Below are positions 1 through 9,200 of a DNA stretch of 64,000 bases, one piece after another. Under the pieces are notes generated by a model, which was given only the letters and a program-made list of their open reading frames with translations, searched no databases and had not been told where the DNA came from. The position numbers and the translations under genes are program-made. This DNA comes from Aved-18 sp964606665 (GTDB taxonomy: Bacteria > Cyanobacteriota > Vampirovibrionia > Obscuribacterales > Obscuribacteraceae): assembly GCA_964606665.1 (NCBI GenBank), contig CAZSHS010000008.1, forward strand, positions 59,809-123,808, given 5' to 3'. Every line of letters starts with the position of its first letter. Position 1 is the first letter of the stretch.

Positions 1-3000
1 CTGCAGTTGTAAGCGGCTGATCTACGCGAGGTTGAGTAACGTCTGGGGTTATAACAACTGGATTATCTGCAGGTTTGTTCCAATCGATTTTTTGTCCGTT
101 GAATATAGTCGGAACATTTACCGGTTGATCGGCGGCTGGCTGCGTTGTACCAGGTATTGCTTTGCCACCAGTGAGAATGGATTTGTTTCCAATATCTCTA
201 GACCAGATGGTGCCGTAGAAGCTTGCTTTGCCTTGTTGTACATAGTTATTCTGACCGTCGTTCATACCGCGAATAGCGATGCGCGATTTGCCTTTGTCGT
301 CGGTAGCGAACAAACCTATATAAGATTTGCCCTTGCCTGCACTCTGAACAGCAAAAGATAAAGTGCGATCTTTGTCGCCATCTTTGATTTTCAAGGTACG
401 CAAGCCAGATTTGGCTAGTGTTTCAATTGCTTTAAGCTGCTCAGGTTGTGTGGCACCAGGTTTGAGCAGTTGTTGTAGCGCAGCTACTTGATCAGGTTTT
501 AATGTGGCAAGTTTAGCCTCTCCTACGATTGCCTTGAGATCAACTTGACCATCTGTGGTTGCTGCAACTGGAGCGGTCCTGTCACCAGTAGTGATGGCAG
601 AATAAGTAGCTTCAACTGGTGTTTCACCTTGTCGATTTGTTGTTAAAACAAGTCCTGAACCATCTGGTTTTTCAGCCAAAGTGAAACCAGATAGATCCTG
701 ACGCTTAGCCATCTCAGCTTTAATAGCCTCGACTAATTGTGCTCTTTGAGGTGCTGGTACATCTTTAAGCGATGCACCGATGCGTTGCATGTAAGCTTTC
801 ACTTCGTCGCCTTTGAGTGCGCCAAGAGGCTCAACTAAACGACCAGCTAATTGCAGATAGTTTTCTTTGACTACACCTTGAGCATCCTTAGTGGGCAAAT
901 TGGCTGGATTTATTCTAGAAAGAATTTCGTTGGTGGCAACTTTGCGAAGTGATATTCCATTTTCAGTCATATCGACTTTGAAATCGGTAATTTGCGCGGC
1001 TGTTAATATGTTTTGGAAGCGTGTAGCTAGCTCGGCTGCGTTTCCGCTAGTAACTGGATTAGTCAGTTTTTCACGACGCATCATGTCGCTAAAAATCTGA
1101 GCGCGCTCACCATCTGTTTTGGCTCGTCTGATCATATCGACGAATGCCACTGTCGGTTTGCCTAGAAGATCGAGTTGCTCGCCTGCTATTGATTGGAAGC
1201 CGCCCTGAGTAGCGACTTGGATTGCAACTATATCTGCGCCTTGCTGAGTTTTGTCAGGGGCAAATTTCAGTAGTTGCGCATATTCAGGAGGCAATCCATC
1301 CTGAAATCTTTTGACCAGAGCAGCGGAATAATCAGCTCTTTTCTTGGCTGTAATGGCAGGGTCTTCTCCGGCAACGGGTGCTGGAGGTGGATTGAATAAT
1401 GCCTCAGCGCGCAAAGCTGCAGAGTAAGCTTCTGCCAATTTTTGAGCTTTAGCCTGGTCGAGTTGTGGTGGATTACCAAGGCTTGCTTTGAGATAAGCGC
1501 TGAAATCGCCCACTACAGATTTCGGTGCCAGATCGGTGGGATCGCTAAATCTAACTTGCTGATCCATTCTGGTTTGGAAAGCTGCAGAGTCATTTGCTAC
1601 GATTGGTGTCAAACCAAGCATACGATTGGCGTCACTAACTGCATTAACTTCAGACCGAGGAGCGTCCGCAGGACGGTCTGCAGCCGTTGCCACATTTGAG
1701 CCTAGAATCGAGTCCTTGCCGACACTCTTGGTCCATCTGTCGCCATAAAAGCCGACTGGTCGACCATTTTTTCCAACTTGCTGAACATAGTCGTCACCAC
1801 GCTTGGTACCACGCAAATAAATAGTATTACGACCACTATTATCGTTTGCATAAACGTGCATGTAAGGACCGCTCTTCTGGAATGTGAGCGTGCGCGACTT
1901 TTCACCATCTTTCACTGTCAAAGATTTGATTCCGCCGTTAGCCATTATTTCTGCAGCTTTTAATTTTTCATTTGCTGGAGTCGCGGCGTCGAAAAATTTA
2001 AGCGCGGCTGCTTGTAATTCGGGCGTGTTTAGTTTGGCTACCTGGTCTTTTCCAAGAATTGCTTCTAGATTTACAGGTTGCGGTTTTACTGGAGAGTCGG
2101 CTGGAGTTGATGCTTTGACTGGAACGTCGATTAATTTTCTGCCGTCTTTTGCAAGAGTCATGTTGCCATTACTTTCAGTAATCGACAAGCCTTTGAGTTC
2201 GGGATTGGTAGTGTCGCTCTTGAGATATTCTGAAACTGCAGCCGACAACATTCGACGTCTAGTCTCATTGGGAGCTTGCCTCAACGTATCTACCATTTGG
2301 GCAAAATAAGCTTTTTGTTGTTCTTCGTTCAGTCCAACCAATGGGCGAAGAAGTCTGGCTGCAGAATTTCTATCCATCTGAGCTGCATCAGTGGTTGGCT
2401 GTAAATTCTTCGCATCAAAGCGCGCTATAACTTGATCTGTAGGTGTTGGTCCAGTACGCAAAACATAATTTCCAGTTGCTGAATCCTGGGTGAGAAACAG
2501 CTTTTCGCCTGGAAGCTTTGCAAGGGTATCGTTTAGCCCTTTTAGTATTGTTTCTGGCGGTATATTTGCTTTGATTTGTTGCGTTAACGCATCATCAATG
2601 CCTCTTATAACGCTAACTCGCTGTTTAAGTGCGTCAGGCAGAACAGGTGCGGCAGGTATATCAGTGCGGGTCGGTACATCTAGAGGGTCTATCGGTTTGA
2701 ATTTTTCCAGACTGGCACGAAGTTTTTGGTTGTCGCTGAAATCCAGAGCTAAAGGCTGACCATTTATCTTTAAATTCTGAAGCTCTGGATATTTTTGAAA
2801 ACCAGTTTGCAGTGCGGTTCTAAATGCAGTTTGTTCCGCTTCTGTTCTGCCTGGTTGATTAAACCAGGCTGAAGCTCTACTTAAATAATTAGCCCTTTGT
2901 ACGTCGTTCATCGCAGCAAGCGGTTCTAGTAAAAGACCTGCTGTTCTTTCAGGCGAAGGCGGCGTGCGCCCTTCAAATTTGACATTGTTGTAGTCGACTC

Positions 3001-4072
3001 GGCCAACCACGTTACCGTCGGATTTAACAAGGGTGAACATGTTGGTAGTTTGGTCAAACTTAGCTTCGTAGCCAGAACCAGCTAAAGCTGTTTGCAATTT
3101 GCTTCGAAGAATTTCAGGGTGTTCTTCTGGGCGACGTTTAGGATCGGCAGGATTGCGTGCACCTTCGGCTCTTAAAACATCGCCAAATTTGCGAGCAATA
3201 TCTAAAGGCGTAACGCCTTCCATGTTCAATGTCTTAAGCAGGTCAGCCGGTGTGACTTGAGTTTCACGTACGAATCTTGCAAGAGTTGCATTGTCAGATG
3301 GTGTTCCAAAATCCACACCAATTGGTTGCTTGCCATCGGGTCTGGTCAAAACTAAACCTTTACCGTCCGACTTCACGGCTAAATCAAAACCTGTAACTCC
3401 CTCGTCTTTGAGTCTGTCATTGAAACCCTTAATAAATTGAGCAAAGGGGCTATTTGGTCCACGTTGATGAACTGGATATTCGTTGGCGACTCCAGTTATT
3501 GCTTTCATCCAAGCTTCTGTAAATTTGTCGTTTCCAGAAAAGCCTTTTAAGCGTTCAGCCAGGCGAGCACCTTTTTGAGCATCGGTTTCGTTAGTGCCTG
3601 CAACGGCTACGTCTTTGCTTTGAACGCGAGCAACTTCCCTAATTCCACCGGTTGGACCTGAAACTTTACCTATTTGAAAAACAGGTTCACCTTTTGCATC
3701 ATTAATGACATTCACTTTCCAGCCCTTTGGTAGAGCTTTAGTCAACTGTTGAGCTAAAGCAGCTCTTTCGGCGGCAGGTTTTTTGGCTAGCTCTTCGCGT
3801 ATTACTCGCTGAATTTCTAGAGCTGTGCGTTGTTCTTTAGTAAGCCCAGACTGAACATTGGGATTATTTTCAACGTTTGTTATCGCGTCGGTAATTTTGT
3901 CTGCTAGAGGTTTATCAGTGGTTACTGCTGGGGTGGCCGTTCGTGTAGCATCCAGAAGGCGCTCGGATGTCTGAGCCTGCGTGGTCGACGTTGTGTCTGT
4001 CGGCTCAAGCGGATTCTCCAGTGCCTTAGGCACGTTTTCTTCAGACGGTGGAGTAGTAGTGGATGCAGTCAC
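1..4072 (-). CDS. Giant repeat protein, 3' part outside window
   Basis: Function unknown. The frame stays open from a GTG at 4072 to the window edge, so at least 1,357 codons are present and the C-terminus is missing. An in-frame TAA sits immediately before the GTG, so this is the earliest possible start; no clear ribosome binding site is seen, and the first ATG is far downstream. There is no signal peptide or membrane segment. The N-terminus is rich in Ser/Thr/Pro. The body is made of roughly 100-residue alpha/beta-looking repeats with phrases such as FAQFIKGFNDRLK followed by a short strand and 'DGKGLVL'. Two copies of a domain ending in an FYG..W motif lie near residues 700-790 and 1,220-1,300; the same domain occurs in the two neighbouring minus-strand genes. 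It is clearly a paralogue of the 4,030-codon gene at 6287-18379. Confidence 0.85.
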   Translation of the reverse strand, partial: MTASTTTPPSEENVPKALENPLEPTDTTSTTQAQTSERLLDATRTATPAVTTDKPLADKITDAITNVENNPNVQSGLTKEQRTALEIQRVIREELAKKPAAERAALAQQLTKALPKGWKVNVINDAKGEPVFQIGKVSGPTGGIREVARVQSKDVAVAGTNETDAQKGARLAERLKGFSGNDKFTEAWMKAITGVANEYPVHQRGPNSPFAQFIKGFNDRLKDEGVTGFDLAVKSDGKGLVLTRPDGKQPIGVDFGTPSDNATLARFVRETQVTPADLLKTLNMEGVTPLDIARKFGDVLRAEGARNPADPKRRPEEHPEILRSKLQTALAGSGYEAKFDQTTNMFTLVKSDGNVVGRVDYNNVKFEGRTPPSPERTAGLLLEPLAAMNDVQRANYLSRASAWFNQPGRTEAEQTAFRTALQTGFQKYPELQNLKINGQPLALDFSDNQKLRASLEKFKPIDPLDVPTRTDIPAAPVLPDALKQRVSVIRGIDDALTQQIKANIPPETILKGLNDTLAKLPGEKLFLTQDSATGNYVLRTGPTPTDQVIARFDAKNLQPTTDAAQMDRNSAARLLRPLVGLNEEQQKAYFAQMVDTLRQAPNETRRRMLSAAVSEYLKSDTTNPELKGLSITESNGNMTLAKDGRKLIDVPVKASTPADSPVKPQPVNLEAILGKDQVAKLNTPELQAAALKFFDAATPANEKLKAAEIMANGGIKSLTVKDGEKSRTLTFQKSGPYMHVYANDNSGRNTIYLRGTKRGDDYVQQVGKNGRPVGFYGDRWTKSVGKDSILGSNVATAADRPADAPRSEVNAVSDANRMLGLTPIVANDSAAFQTRMDQQVRFSDPTDLAPKSVVGDFSAYLKASLGNPPQLDQAKAQKLAEAYSAALRAEALFNPPPAPVAGEDPAITAKKRADYSAALVKRFQDGLPPEYAQLLKFAPDKTQQGADIVAIQVATQGGFQSIAGEQLDLLGKPTVAFVDMIRRAKTDGERAQIFSDMMRREKLTNPVTSGNAAELATRFQNILTAAQITDFKVDMTENGISLRKVATNEILSRINPANLPTKDAQGVVKENYLQLAGRLVEPLGALKGDEVKAYMQRIGASLKDVPAPQRAQLVEAIKAEMAKRQDLSGFTLAEKPDGSGLVLTTNRQGETPVEATYSAITTGDRTAPVAATTDGQVDLKAIVGEAKLATLKPDQVAALQQLLKPGATQPEQLKAIETLAKSGLRTLKIKDGDKDRTLSFAVQSAGKGKSYIGLFATDDKGKSRIAIRGMNDGQNNYVQQGKASFYGTIWSRDIGNKSILTGGKAIPGTTQPAADQPVNVPTIFNGQKIDWNKPADNPVVITPDVTQPRVDQPLTTA

Positions 4073-4509
4073 TTAGTTGTCCAGATGAGACTTGAATATT
4101 ATTCCCGTTTAATCTGTATATATCTACTTTAATTAATGGGACTTGAGTGGATGGCTACGGAGTGGCGTCGGGTGTGGTAACGTGAATCCAGGCTGGGTGC
4201 CCGGTTATGGGTAAAAACGCCAACTCTTGACAAGCTGGATCTACTATGATAGGGTGAGCGATTTTTAATGTCAAACCGTCTGTGGGAAAATTACGTGTTA
4301 GCTAGACAACATTTTTGGACGCTTCATTTGTTGCTATCGAATTGAGAGCTTCCAATCGCCTGCGTTGCGGTATTAAATACGGTGCCAATCGTGATTCAAT
4401 ATGATACTGCATTCGGTATCAAAACTCGATTCGAATGATGTAATGATGTTGTATCTAAAAATTTAATCTTAAAAGTGAATGATTTCTTTTTTAATAGGGA
4501 TTACAACTA
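4073..4509. other. Intergenic region between divergent genes
   Basis: This 437-bp stretch separates the divergent giant-repeat gene and EF-hand gene. It holds one good promoter match pointing right (4227-4255). It also holds a short dyad, TGATAC-N8-GTATCA, near 4400-4420, and an AT-rich run before the EF-hand start. I see no additional open gene. Confidence 0.6.
4227..4255 (+). promoter_or_regulatory. Predicted sigma70-type promoter
   Basis: A perfect -35 hexamer TTGACA (4227-4232) is followed after 17 bp by TAGGGT (4250-4255), a partial -10. It points toward the EF-hand gene and would give a leader of about 250 nt. The spacing is ideal but the -10 is weak. Confidence 0.4.
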
Positions 4510-4908
4510 GTGTTGAGGCTTATAGGAATCCTTATTTTGACCAGTAATTCTGATCTCGAAGATGATGATGATTTTGCTAACCGGTGGTTTGCTCCAGTCA
4601 AATCTGAAACTGGCGAAACCAAGCTCAACATCGTTCAGCAAAATATGGAAGCTATTCGAGCCTACGCATATGAAGCTTTTGATAAAATCGATACTAACGG
4701 AAATGGCTTCATCGAAACTGAAGAACTCTATGCAGCGGTCGATGACGATAATATTCCTATGAGAGAAAAGTCCTACATAATGTTTTTGCTCACCCATCAA
4801 CAAGAAATTGCCGATTCACAAGACGAAGGCGTGGAAGATATGAGGGATGGGATTTCGAGACTGGATATCGAGCACTATTTCAAATTAGTACAGGCTAGAT
4901 TAGCTTAG
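4510..4908 (+). CDS. Small EF-hand calcium-binding protein
   Basis: This 132-aa protein contains one canonical EF-hand loop at residues 61-72 (DTNGNGFIETEE), with acidic or amide ligands at positions 1, 3, 5, 9 and 12 and Gly at position 6. That predicts Ca2+ binding. A second, degenerate acidic stretch near residues 103-120 could be a decayed partner hand. No signal peptide is evident, so it is probably cytoplasmic. The start is GTG at 4510 (a TTG follows directly); AGGGA lies nine bases upstream and supports it. The gene converges on the 461-aa gene, and the two stop codons overlap by four bases (4905-4908). It is isolated on the plus strand between giant repeat-protein genes, so any link to them is by position only. 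Confidence 0.75.
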   Translation: MLRLIGILILTSNSDLEDDDDFANRWFAPVKSETGETKLNIVQQNMEAIRAYAYEAFDKIDTNGNGFIETEELYAAVDDDNIPMREKSYIMFLLTHQQEIADSQDEGVEDMRDGISRLDIEHYFKLVQARLA

Positions 4909-6290
4909 GATTCTAAAAGAGGTTTGACCAAGCGGGCATATTCAGGTTCGCCCAATCCTTCAATCAAAATTTTTGAAATTTTTTGAACTTCCACTGGATG
5001 CGATTTTAAGAAATGTTGAAAATATGGATAGGCTAAAGCGGTACTCAAAACCTCGATGTAATCACCACTTTCTGCTTTCTTTGATACCAGAGTTTTTAAG
5101 TCTTTCTTGAGGTTATATTTCATTTCTCCTATTCGATCTGAAATTATCCATCTGGAAACATTTTTGAGACCTATTTGAGCATCAAAAGTTTCAAGAAGAG
5201 TATCACTTTGTGATTCGTCTAAGAAAGTGTTTAATACCCACTTAAAATGTTCACGTAATGGAGGACCGAGTCTGTGATGCTGCGCTTGCTCAAAGTCGAT
5301 TGGATCCATATTCACCAGTAGTGATACCACCGAATCGAATTTCGATTCATTTTCTTCGTTTGAGATCAGTTTGAAAACTTGATGTGGAATGGAATCAATT
5401 CCGTTTCTAATGCAAACCTCGTATTCCATCATTTTCACTTGAAGCGAACGATCGCTGGACAAAGCATCCATCATTAAATCAGAATATACTTTTTTGTAAA
5501 ATTCATATTTTTTTCTTTCTTCCTCACTTAGATTATCCAGTTCAGTACTAGATTTAGTGGCATGAGTTTTACCTGAAAAATATGCTTCTCTGTCTCTAAC
5601 TTCCATGACGCTGATTGCGTCATTAATATTTTCAGAAGGATTCCACTCATATGAATCTGGTTCAATGTATGTATTGACCTGGAAAAATGGCTCTAGAAGC
5701 TGTGCAAGTACAGTAGCCGGTGACTCGGTCTGAGGACGATTGCTAATTATTTCCAAATTGTCGATATCAAACACTAATTCATCGCTGGTAATGCCGTAAT
5801 TTGGTTCGAAATTCAAAATGTTTCCGCTTAGGTATGAAGAATTGCCTACTAACTTCATCCATATAGGACAGTAGAAATTAGCGTAAGCACTTCGTCTAAA
5901 TGTATCATCTTCATATTTCATTGCTCGCAAGAAGTTTCTCATTCGTCCGAAATTGTCTGTGGCTTGAACATTGACATAAAAACGTTTACCCATGCCGTGG
6001 GGAATCACTTCTATTTCCACTGTTCGTAGTAAATTGCTAGCATCTAAAAATGTAAACGTTTTTATTTTGCTTTCGAATAAGTAGTCGGCAGCCCATGCTT
6101 TTATTGCTGGATCTAGACTCAATAACAGTGCCGCCAATGCGAATTTTTTTTCCTCTGTGTCAAAAGAAGTCAGATTTTCCACGTTTAGCAGCATAGACGA
6201 GATTTCGTCTACGTTAGGTGGTAATTGATAAATCGGATTAAAGTGATTATCGGAATCCACATATGAATCCGACTCACCTGAAAATGTCAT
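4905..6290 (-). CDS. Unknown protein sharing a domain with the giant repeat proteins
   Basis: This 461-aa protein has no recognised function, no signal peptide and no membrane segment. Residues about 25-148 match the domain found in the giant proteins on either side. The match is helical residues 30-72, then IKTFTFLDAS, FYVNVQATDNFGRMR and a final ANFYCPIW, paralleling GLRTLTLPDA, YVHMYAADDSGRMR and GGYFGTRW in the 4,030-codon gene. The remaining about 310 residues look mostly helical and acidic. Its ATG overlaps the stop of the upstream giant gene as ATGA (6287-6290), so the two are probably translationally coupled and co-expressed. It may be an accessory partner of the giant protein; that is inference. 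Confidence 0.75.
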   Translation of the reverse strand: MTFSGESDSYVDSDNHFNPIYQLPPNVDEISSMLLNVENLTSFDTEEKKFALAALLLSLDPAIKAWAADYLFESKIKTFTFLDASNLLRTVEIEVIPHGMGKRFYVNVQATDNFGRMRNFLRAMKYEDDTFRRSAYANFYCPIWMKLVGNSSYLSGNILNFEPNYGITSDELVFDIDNLEIISNRPQTESPATVLAQLLEPFFQVNTYIEPDSYEWNPSENINDAISVMEVRDREAYFSGKTHATKSSTELDNLSEEERKKYEFYKKVYSDLMMDALSSDRSLQVKMMEYEVCIRNGIDSIPHQVFKLISNEENESKFDSVVSLLVNMDPIDFEQAQHHRLGPPLREHFKWVLNTFLDESQSDTLLETFDAQIGLKNVSRWIISDRIGEMKYNLKKDLKTLVSKKAESGDYIEVLSTALAYPYFQHFLKSHPVEVQKISKILIEGLGEPEYARLVKPLLES

Positions 6291-9200
6291 GCAGCCGTCC
6301 TGGTAGCGTACGATAACTTACCTCTGCTACCTCGCACTACTATTTTAGTTTGTGCCGCGTTTATGTCTTTAATTATTTGTGTTAACTGATCCTGTGAGAG
6401 GTTGTTTGTAATTGCAAAATTCATTACTCTGTCGAGTAGGGCACCAATTTTGGCTGGCTCGGTATTTGCAAGAAGACCTGCAAATCGAGTTCCGGTTTGC
6501 GAGATAAACTCAGGCAACTTCTGGGCACTGAAATATTCGCTAGCTTTGATTTGTCCGACAGTTCTGGAAGTACCATCTGCTTGCTTTTGTTGAAAATGTA
6601 TTGCACCCGATAAAGAGTCATATGCCAAAGTGTAAGGCAGTTTTGAACTATGTAGCGCAGAAGCATATTTCGATAATTGCTCATCAAGTTTTTGAGTAGG
6701 GTTAAGTCTGAACTGTTCTTTTAGGGCAATTTTAAGTGCAGATTGTATCAACTCTGGTTTGTCTTGATTCGCTCTTGCAAAAATGTTGAAATACGGAGAT
6801 AAGTCTGAACCTTTTCCCCTAGAGATTTGCAATGCTATTTCATTGAGAAATGGAGCTAACTGTTTGCCTATAATATGATCTTTTCTTGCCGTGTCGATAT
6901 CTGTCTTGCGAAGCAACACTTCTGGACGAGGAGATAAACCTTTGGAAATAAGGTTCCCGTCTGCATCAACATCAACACCATATGATCGATCTTTTGCTTG
7001 CAATGCTTGATTGAAAGTCTCACGAATTTGTGCTGGACTTGCTTCTGGATTTAAAATTGCATGCGATGTTAATGCGCTTTTTAACGCCGAGTTGATCAAT
7101 GCGGCGCGGTTCGCTACTGGAACAGTTTGCATAAATTTGTTGAATTCTTCCAACACCGCGTTTGGAGATTTCCCATCGCCTAATGCAGTTATTTCGCCTA
7201 ATCTTGTTCTAAATGCCACTACATCTCCGGGTGGAACAGGCGTAGCAAAGATTACAGGAATTGAATCGGACGATTCGGTGGGTCGACCAGCCCTAGTTGA
7301 ATTGCCATACTTTTCAAGTACAATTTCGTTGTTTCTGATACTTAATCCGGTTTTGCTCAAGCGCGAATCTGCTTTTGCTAATTCTCGTAATTGTGTCTGC
7401 ATTGCTTCAAGAACTTGTTTACCTGTAGTAAGCCCTAATGCGCCAACCTCAGTTGCTACTTTTGCAAGGTACGCTTTCTGTTGATCGCGATCCATGGCTC
7501 CAAAAGGTTCAAGATATCTGGCGGCTCTTTGCGCTGTCGTCTCGGGTTTGTTTGCATCGGGAACGTTCGTCAAATTTACTTCGGAAAAATTACTCCAACT
7601 GTAATCCTTTCTCATGCTGAGAGTATTTGTTGCTTGATCAAATTTGATTTGGAAGCCTTTGCTGCCGAATTTTTCTTGCAGACTTGCAGCGATTTCCGCC
7701 GCCTTTTCTTTGCCCTTGGTTGCAATTTCGTGCCTAACTGCTTCAGAAAATAACTGAGCGACTCTTGCATCGTAATCAGGTTTGCCCTTTTCTGCGGGAT
7801 TGCCAACGAGTTGTTCGAGGCTAGCCATCGCTTCTGGGTTAGTGCGATATTCGGGCGGTTTGACAGTACTGCCAACAACTGGAACTTCCGGATTTGCAAC
7901 TTCGGGAGTTGGCGTGGTGGCATCCTTATTGGTGCCAATTATAGATTTGCCAAGCATTGATTCGGTCCAACGAGTACCGAAATATCCACCGCGTTGAGGT
8001 CTACCATCTGTGGTTCCTCTAATTGCAATACGCATTCTACCTGAATCATCCGCTGCATACATGTGGACATAATGTCCGCTTACTTGCAGTGTGATTTTTC
8101 GGTCTTTGCCATTAGCGTCTGGAAGCGTGAGAGTTCGTAGACCTTTGGCGTGGAGTTCTTTGATGAGCAAGGTGAGTTCTTTGCCGCTCTTTCCGCGTAG
8201 AAGTGCTTCAAACAGTGCTCTTTCCGGAGTGCCTTCTTTGGGAATCTTGGCTAAATCAATGCCGCGCTGCGTTGCTAATTGTTCGATTGGAGCGGTGGTT
8301 TTATCTGCTGTAGCAGTAGCCGCAGCTAGTACATCAGCAGTCTTGATAGGTGAGGAAACTACAGCGTCTCCTTTTTTGAGCACAAGTTCAGGTGGAGTTT
8401 TGGAAGTATCATTTACCAAATTGAATCCAGTTCCATCAAGTTTGGTGGCGGCAATAAAGGCCGCGTTGTCGAAACTCGGCGGAGTGGTAGAGCGTGCATG
8501 GGCAAGCGCAAGATTTGAAAGCATGCGATCAATAGCCGCTTTGTCTGGAGGTGGAGTTTTTCCAAGAGTTTCCTTAAAGGCGGTTAACTGTTCGGCGAAT
8601 GGGCGAGTGTCACCAGTTGTGGTGGCAGCTATATCGCGAGGAACAAGCGGTGTTGAGACATCCGCTTTGCTATCTCTCTTTAAGACCAATTTAGCATCGG
8701 CGCCTGTACCAGCGATATCCAATTTTGTTTTAGGCGGAGTGCCAGCATCTATCTGAGTTTGTAATTGACGCAAAAATGCTGCTTTGTCAACACCGGCAAC
8801 GTTGAGCTGACCAGTGATAGTTTTTAGGTAATCAGAAAGCTGCGCATCAGTAGTGGCGGGATTACCTAGCAGTTCTTTGAGCTTGGTACCCATAGCTAGC
8901 GCAGTTTGCTCAGAATTTGCAGGAGCTGCATCTCCAATTCGCTTAGCATCAAGATAGCGACCACGCGATGTGTCGAAAGAAACTTCAACCATTGGAGAAG
9001 TTGCAGTTCCCGTGAGAGCTAGTCGTATATTCTTCTCTGCCAGTGCTGCTGTGATGTCTTTCATCGCCTGCGTGCGCTCTTCTGCAGTTAAGCCTTTCAA
9101 GATCTCAGCAATTTTTTCCGCTTTAGGAACTAGGGCTGAATTGAAATTGGGCTTTTTAGGATCCAGTCCTGGCGCATTCACATCAATAAGATTTTGCAGA

